A stretch of DNA of 8,889 nucleotides from Gammaproteobacteria bacterium (GTDB lineage: Bacteria; Pseudomonadota; Gammaproteobacteria; SZUA-229), in assembly GCA_029879605.1 (NCBI GenBank), contig JAOUQA010000063.1, positions 1-8,889 on the forward strand, read 5' to 3'. Numbering within the stretch: the first letter of the stretch is position 1; the number at the start of each line of letters is the position of its first letter. A program made the translations under genes and the position numbers. Below are positions 4,990 through 8,889 of this stretch, piece after piece. The notes below the pieces were generated by a model. That model ran no database searches. It was not told the origin of the DNA and saw nothing but the letters and a program-made list of their open reading frames with translations.

Positions 4990-5760
4990 TTACCTTTGAA
5001 AAAGCCGTTTGTAATTCTCGGTACTCAGCCTTGCAATGTCTTCCACGGAAGTTTCACGTACTTCAGCCAGGCATTCGGCCACATGGGGAACCCAGCCTGG
5101 AAAATTGGGTTTACCCCGGTGCGGCACTGGTGCCAGGTAGGGAGAATCCGTTTCGATTAAAAAGCGGTCATCCGGCACCTGTCGGGCGACCTCACGCAGC
5201 TCTTCTGCATTTTTAAAGGTAACAATGCCGGAAAAAGAAATGTAGAAACCCAGCTCCAGTGCCTGCTGGGCCATGTCCCAGCTCTCCGTGAAACAGTGCA
5301 TCACACCACCGCACTGACTGGCATTTTCTTCCCGCATAATGGTGATGGTGTCTTCCCGGGCATCACGGGTATGGATAATCAGGGGCTTGTTCAGCTGGTT
5401 GGCGGCTCGAATATGCTCCCTGAAGGATGCCTGCTGTTCAATTTTATGTTCCGGGCCATAATAATAATCCAAGCCGGTTTCACCAATGGCAACCACCCGT
5501 GGATTGCTGCCCAGTTCAACCAGGGTCGCGACATCAACCACTTCTTTAGCGGCATCCGAGGGATGAGTACCCACCGACACATCGATATCTGCATAGTCTT
5601 CCACCAGCTTGAGCATGGCGGGATAATCGGCCAGGTTTATCGCCACACATAACATACGCTCGACATTATTTTCTCTAATATTATCAATAAGTAAGGAGAA
5701 GTCATCAGCGAAGTGCTTAAGCTTGACGCGATCCAGGTGACAGTGGGAATCTATAAACAT
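4990..5760 (-). CDS. tatD: TatD-family metal-dependent deoxyribonuclease
   Basis: This 256-residue TIM-barrel amidohydrolase-type nuclease matches the usual TatD/YcfH length. Metal ligands and active-site blocks are all present: the HCH motif in FIDSHCHLD (His6, His8), AIGETGLDYYY with Glu94, LIIHTRDA with His130, GVMHCFTES with His155, and LIETDSPYLAP with Asp205. TatD proteins act as Mg2+-dependent 3'-5' exonucleases with roles in DNA repair. The gene's place after holB and pilZ corresponds to ycfH in the E. coli holB-ycfH order, so it is the ycfH-type paralogue rather than the one in a tat operon. The start is set by the family's MFIDSHCHLD beginning. No good ribosome binding site precedes it. 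The 107-nt gap to pilZ contains a hairpin (5830-5858). Confidence 0.93.
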   Translation of the reverse strand: MFIDSHCHLDRVKLKHFADDFSLLIDNIRENNVERMLCVAINLADYPAMLKLVEDYADIDVSVGTHPSDAAKEVVDVATLVELGSNPRVVAIGETGLDYYYGPEHKIEQQASFREHIRAANQLNKPLIIHTRDAREDTITIMREENASQCGGVMHCFTESWDMAQQALELGFYISFSGIVTFKNAEELREVARQVPDDRFLIETDSPYLAPVPHRGKPNFPGWVPHVAECLAEVRETSVEDIARLSTENYKRLFQR

Positions 5761-5829
5761 AATAATGTAAAAATCGGCCGTAAAGTCGACCTGATTACCA
5801 GGGGGCGTTATTAATGAGCGGCTAGTTTA

Positions 5830-5858
5830 TCAGAGATGCTTTTGACAGACATCTCTGA
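5830..5858. terminator. Intercistronic hairpin between pilZ and tatD
   Basis: TCAGAGATG (5830-5838) and CATCTCTGA (5850-5858) form a perfect 9-bp stem with an 11-nt loop. On the minus strand it begins 10 nt after the pilZ stop codon. The sequence after the stem (TAAACTAG) has no T-run, so it is not a textbook intrinsic terminator. It may be a weak terminator or an mRNA-stabilising hairpin that sets different levels for the holB-pilZ part and tatD. Confidence 0.45.
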
Positions 5859-5867
5859 AATAAAGAC

Positions 5868-6221
5868 TTACATGGTGTGGGTCATACGATCAGACTTAAG
5901 TGCGCCTGCGAGAAAGGTTTCTATTTTACTACGGGTCTGGCCATTGTCCTGGGCACCGAACTGAACACCGATACCGGCTGTTTTATTACCCTGAGAGCCT
6001 GCCGGTGTAATCCAGACGATCTTACCAGCGACCGGTACACGATCTTTTTCATCCATCAGGGTCAGCAGCATAAAGACTTCATCACCCAGGTTATAGGCCT
6101 TGTTGGTAGGTATAAACAGACCACCATTTTTCACATAGGGCATGTACGCTGCATAGAGTGCTGATTTATCTTTAATGGTGAGTGATAAAATGCCCTGTCT
6201 TGGTGATTTACCTGCCGCCAT
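5868..6221 (-). CDS. pilZ: Type IV pilus assembly protein PilZ
   Basis: This 117-residue single PilZ-domain protein closely follows the Pseudomonas/Xanthomonas pilus protein, with hallmark stretches PRQGILSLTIKDK, LYAAYMPYVKNGGLFIPTN, LGDEVFMLL, PVAGKIVWITP and the ending ALKSDRMTHTM. The RxxxR and D/NxSxxG signatures that bind cyclic di-GMP in other PilZ proteins are absent (KNGGLFIP at the second site), which fits this subclass, known not to bind the nucleotide. In Xanthomonas such a PilZ connects the pilus ATPase PilB with the FimX regulator. A good Shine-Dalgarno sequence (AAGGTAAGG on the minus strand, 6228-6236) lies 6 nt before the ATG. It starts 19 nt after holB, the arrangement known from Pseudomonas. 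Its presence implies type IV pili encoded elsewhere. Confidence 0.95.
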   Translation of the reverse strand: MAAGKSPRQGILSLTIKDKSALYAAYMPYVKNGGLFIPTNKAYNLGDEVFMLLTLMDEKDRVPVAGKIVWITPAGSQGNKTAGIGVQFGAQDNGQTRSKIETFLAGALKSDRMTHTM

Positions 6222-6240
6222 GTTTGCCCTTACCTTTTGT

Positions 6241-7209
6241 TTATCGTTGTATGTACTGTTTCCAGGATATTAGCAAATCTTCCCACATGAGCTGGGTATT
6301 CATGGGTATAGATTGCGCCCTGCGAATCAAGTTTAGCTGATCCATGTATAAATATAGTCCTTTCAGGGTTATTTTGCCTGCCAGCTGGTTCAATTCTTTC
6401 ACTTTATCGATATGCACCAGTCGAGAAGTCTCAGCTCCCTGCTGAACATTCACCAGGTCCGTTAGCCAGTCATAAAACCAGTTGAGTAAACGTTCACTGT
6501 GTAATTTGGACAGGCTTTCAGCATGACCGACAATGGGTTTGTCCTGGCTGCTGGCCAATATGGCATTGACCAGTGTATCGCGCTGCTCATGGTCTCCCGA
6601 CTCGCCAAGTTCCAGTGCGGCCAGCGGTGAACCATGGGCCAGGCTTAGCAGGGTTTCAGCCTGCTGACAGGCATGAGCCTGCAACCAGTCCAGAGCCGTT
6701 GCAGTATCAGGGCTGGTAAACATGACATTCTGGCAACGGCTGCGAATCGTGATCGGCAGTCGATGGGGGCTGGATGATACCAGGATCAGTATAGAATTTG
6801 CCGTGGGTTCTTCGAGAGTTTTTAACAGGCTGTTGGAAGCATTGATATTCATGCTGTCAGCATGGTTGATAATTACCAGCTTATACCCGCCATACTGACT
6901 GGTGAGCTGCATTTCCTGGCACAGGCTGCGTACCTCGTCCACTTTAATGGCTTTGCCTGGCTCCTCAGGTGCCAGTTGCAGGAAATCCGGGTGAGTACCC
7001 GCCTCAATCAGCTGGCAGGCATCACACTGACCACAGGCCTGACCCTTGCTATCCACCCGTTTACACAACAGGGCCCGGGCAAACTGGCAGGCAAAGTCAT
7101 ACTTGCCGGTGCCGGCCATGCCTTTAAACAACAGGGCATGGGGTAAACGGTCCTGCTGTTTAAGATCCAGCAAGCTGTTCCATTGAGTGGTTTGCCAGGG
7201 ATAAATCAT
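6241..7209 (-). CDS. holB: DNA polymerase III delta' subunit
   Basis: This is the delta' subunit of the clamp loader that places the beta clamp on primed DNA. The 322-residue protein is of normal length (E. coli 334). It has an AAA+ N-terminal domain with a near-complete P-loop GMAGTGKY (30-37), the four-cysteine zinc module (Cys49, Cys59, Cys62, Cys65), KLVIINHADSMN in the Walker B region (110-121), the NSLLKTLEEP box (126-135) and the SRC sensor motif (157-159). The C-terminal part from about 180 on is the variable collar domain. The retained P-loop GTGK is unlike E. coli delta', whose loop is degenerate, but many bacterial delta' proteins keep it; activity is not implied. It overlaps tmk by 4 nt (ATGA) and precedes pilZ. 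Confidence 0.95.
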   Translation of the reverse strand: MIYPWQTTQWNSLLDLKQQDRLPHALLFKGMAGTGKYDFACQFARALLCKRVDSKGQACGQCDACQLIEAGTHPDFLQLAPEEPGKAIKVDEVRSLCQEMQLTSQYGGYKLVIINHADSMNINASNSLLKTLEEPTANSILILVSSSPHRLPITIRSRCQNVMFTSPDTATALDWLQAHACQQAETLLSLAHGSPLAALELGESGDHEQRDTLVNAILASSQDKPIVGHAESLSKLHSERLLNWFYDWLTDLVNVQQGAETSRLVHIDKVKELNQLAGKITLKGLYLYMDQLNLIRRAQSIPMNTQLMWEDLLISWKQYIQR

Positions 7210-7829
7210 GAAGCCAGCAGTGGGTCGAAAATCTGTTTGATTTGTTGTTGAACCGACGCCAGGTCGCCCGAGGCATCGATGACCCTGATACGATCCGGCT
7301 CGACTTCAGCCCGTGCCAGGTAACAGTCACGAACACGGTTGAAGAAGGCATCCCGTTCCTGTTCAAAGCGATCCGGTTCACTGCGTTTACCCGCTCGCTC
7401 ACGGCCAATCTCGACGGGCGCATCGAGCAACAGGGTAAGATCCGGTCGCAGATCACCAAGAACCCATTGCTCCAGTCCCTCGATACGTTGTACATCCAGC
7501 TGGCGGCCACCGCCCTGGTAAGCATAGGTGGCATCAGTAAAGCGATCACACAGTACCCACTGCCCTTTTTCAAGGGCCGGCTTAATAACTTTGGCCACAT
7601 GCTCTGCCCGGGCAGCGAACATCAGTAATAATTCAGTATCATCCGCCATGCCTTTGTAATCATGGCCTAACAACAGATCACGCAGGGCTTCACTGAGCGG
7701 AGTGCCACCGGGTTCGCGGGTGACAATATAATCAATGCCTGAAGCATCGAGCAGGGATTTTATATATTCCAGGTTACTGGTTTTACCCACACCCTCGGAA
7801 CCTTCCAGGGTTATAAACTGTGCTTTCAT
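7206..7829 (-). CDS. tmk: Thymidylate kinase
   Basis: This enzyme phosphorylates dTMP to dTDP with ATP, the essential step feeding dTTP synthesis. The 207-residue protein matches the family length. Visible motifs are the P-loop GSEGVGKT (10-17), TREPGGT (37-43), DRFTDATYAYQGGGR (95-109) containing the nucleotide-binding DR(F/Y/H) signature, and a LID region with RERAGKRSEPDRFE (143-156). Basic residues in the LID mark the E. coli-like type II enzyme. It overlaps mltG upstream and holB downstream by 4 nt each, so the three are translated as a coupled unit. The start at 7829 is fixed by the family's beginning (FITLEGSEG). Confidence 0.97.
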   Translation of the reverse strand: MKAQFITLEGSEGVGKTSNLEYIKSLLDASGIDYIVTREPGGTPLSEALRDLLLGHDYKGMADDTELLLMFAARAEHVAKVIKPALEKGQWVLCDRFTDATYAYQGGGRQLDVQRIEGLEQWVLGDLRPDLTLLLDAPVEIGRERAGKRSEPDRFEQERDAFFNRVRDCYLARAEVEPDRIRVIDASGDLASVQQQIKQIFDPLLAS

Positions 7830-8839
7830 TTTTTGTTACGTCTTTTTTTGCGCTGATATTTATCGACCAGGCTTTCATGTTCAGCCAGCGTACTCGAAAA
7901 TGCATGACTACCCTTGCCATCACCTATGGCTACAAAATATAAATAATCCGTGCTCTCGGGGTGCATGACAGCTTTAATAGCTTCAATACCCGGCATGGCA
8001 ATGGGCGTCGGCGGCAGACCACTACGAGTGTAGGTATTGTAAGGGGTATCAGTGCGTAAATCACGGAATCGAATATCGCCATCAAAGTTTTTACCCAGGC
8101 CGTAAATCACCGTCGGGTCTGTCTGCAGGCGCATTCGCTTGCGCAAGCGATTGATAAACACGCCGGCAATCACCGTGCGTTCAGACGCCAGGGCGCTTTC
8201 CTTTTCAACGATGGAAGCCATGATCAGCGCCTCATAAGGTGTCTTAAACGGCAAACCCTCATCACGCCCCTGCCAGGCCTCAGCAAGATGTAGTTCCATC
8301 TGATCATAGGCTCGACGTAAGAATTCAACATCCGTGGTGCCCCTGGGAAAGTGATAGGTATCCGGGTAAAAACGGCCTTCCGGATGCTGGTTGTCATAAC
8401 CCAGGTGCGACATGATCTGTTCATCGCTGATATTTGTCAGGGTATGCTCCAGGTGTGGTGACTGACGAACCTGTTCCAGCATCTGCCAGTAGTTATTGCC
8501 TTCAACCAGGGTAATCGAATATTGCCTCACACGACCGGCAACAATAATTTTTAACAGGCTGAACGGAGTCATGCCTGGCTCAATGGTGTATTCACCCACT
8601 TTCAACTGACTGGCCTGGCCGGTGATACGGGCATAAATCGACAAGTAATAAGGCCGGGATAAAATACCCTGGTTATATAGTGAGCGGCTTAACACCGATA
8701 CTGACGCGCCGCGTTTTATTTCGTATTCAAATGATTGATTAATTTTCATTGGCTGAGTCATGAAAATAAATACATCAAGACTGGCAACGATGAAGACGAT
8801 TGAAGATAAAATAATTAATTTTCTAAAATTCAAAGCCAT
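7826..8839 (-). CDS. mltG: Endolytic murein transglycosylase MltG
   Basis: This inner-membrane lytic transglycosylase cleaves nascent glycan strands within the chain and is thought to set strand length. The 337-residue protein has an N-terminal membrane anchor (about residues 8-27), a LysM-like segment (about 35-105, containing KVGEYTIEPGMTPFSLL), and the catalytic YceG domain. The latter includes EGRFYPDTYHFPRGT (154-168), ALIMASIVEKES (204-215) with the conserved catalytic glutamate, RLQTDPTVIYGLG (237-249), YNTYTRSGLPPTPIAMPG and YLYFVAIGDGKGSHAFSST. The tail (KYQRKKRRNKK) is very basic. An AGGA lies 5 nt before the ATG. It overlaps the pabC end by 17 nt and tmk by 4 nt. The neighbourhood matches E. 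coli pabC-yceG-tmk. Confidence 0.96.
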   Translation of the reverse strand: MALNFRKLIILSSIVFIVASLDVFIFMTQPMKINQSFEYEIKRGASVSVLSRSLYNQGILSRPYYLSIYARITGQASQLKVGEYTIEPGMTPFSLLKIIVAGRVRQYSITLVEGNNYWQMLEQVRQSPHLEHTLTNISDEQIMSHLGYDNQHPEGRFYPDTYHFPRGTTDVEFLRRAYDQMELHLAEAWQGRDEGLPFKTPYEALIMASIVEKESALASERTVIAGVFINRLRKRMRLQTDPTVIYGLGKNFDGDIRFRDLRTDTPYNTYTRSGLPPTPIAMPGIEAIKAVMHPESTDYLYFVAIGDGKGSHAFSSTLAEHESLVDKYQRKKRRNKK

Positions 8840-8889
8840 TAATATCCTGTTGTAATTTTTCTGCCAGCTGATGAGTCATCGGGCCGGTA
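8823..8889 (-). CDS. pabC: 3' end of a probable aminodeoxychorismate lyase gene (partial)
   Basis: The last 21 codons of a minus-strand frame run from the window edge to a TAG at 8823-8825, overlapping mltG by 17 nt. The residues (GPMTHQLAEKLQQ and on) resemble the C-terminus of PabC in many gammaproteobacteria, which often reads G-P-[VIL]-T followed by a helix. PabC releases pyruvate from aminodeoxychorismate to give p-aminobenzoate for folate. The call also rests on gene order, since pabC is normally directly upstream of mltG. A different frame ends at TAA 8840-8842, touching the mltG ATG, and cannot be fully excluded from 50 bases. Confidence 0.6.
   Translation of the reverse strand, partial: TGPMTHQLAEKLQQDINGFEF

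Noticed and set aside
5296..5652. A 118-codon plus-strand open frame opposite tatD
   Set aside because: It lies wholly antisense to a clear tatD with all active-site motifs, and its translation resembles no protein; it is a shadow of the codon bias.
7160..7628. Long open frames overlapping tmk (146 codons on the minus strand, 128 codons on the plus strand)
   Set aside because: Both overlap a well-conserved tmk in other frames, lack ribosome binding sites and have no family features.

Overview
The window looks like gammaproteobacterial chromosome made of two unlike halves. The right half (about 2830-8889, all on the minus strand) is a moderate-GC run of housekeeping genes in the order pabC (3' end only), mltG, tmk, holB, pilZ, tatD, two unnamed conserved genes, then hemF. 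The series pabC-mltG-tmk-holB-tatD is a familiar gammaproteobacterial arrangement. A pilZ between holB and tatD, and a PilZ very similar to the Pseudomonas type IV pilus protein, point to a Pseudomonas-like or related gammaproteobacterium. I cannot name the genus.

The left half (1-2760, all genes on the plus strand) is visibly AT-rich, with loosely packed genes and long intergenic gaps. It reads as accessory DNA. It holds the last codons of an unidentified ORF, a predicted lipoprotein, a small predicted outer-membrane beta-barrel protein, a small antibiotic-biosynthesis-monooxygenase (ABM) fold protein and a 95-residue protein of unknown function. Its intergenic spaces carry the most unusual sequence here: a 63-nt imperfect repeat in direct orientation on both sides of the barrel gene (1030-1092 and 1967-2029), each copy with internal dyad symmetry; a long interrupted inverted repeat at 77-137; and a CRP-like palindromic site at 1157-1175 ahead of the barrel gene.

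The core genes are tightly packed. pabC/mltG overlap by 17 nt, and mltG/tmk, tmk/holB and the two unnamed genes overlap by 4 nt (ATGA). holB/pilZ are 19 nt apart, and the second unnamed gene and hemF only 2 nt apart. They serve folate synthesis (pabC), peptidoglycan strand termination (mltG), dTTP supply (tmk), the replicase clamp loader (holB), type IV pili (pilZ), a metal-dependent DNase (tatD) and haem synthesis (hemF). The accessory and core blocks converge at 2746-2831, where a small hairpin lies between the opposing stop codons.

No tRNA, rRNA, CRISPR array, transposase or integrase was recognised. No complete new system can be demonstrated. The best leads are the repeat pair framing the barrel gene and the unnamed membrane-protein pair between tatD and hemF.
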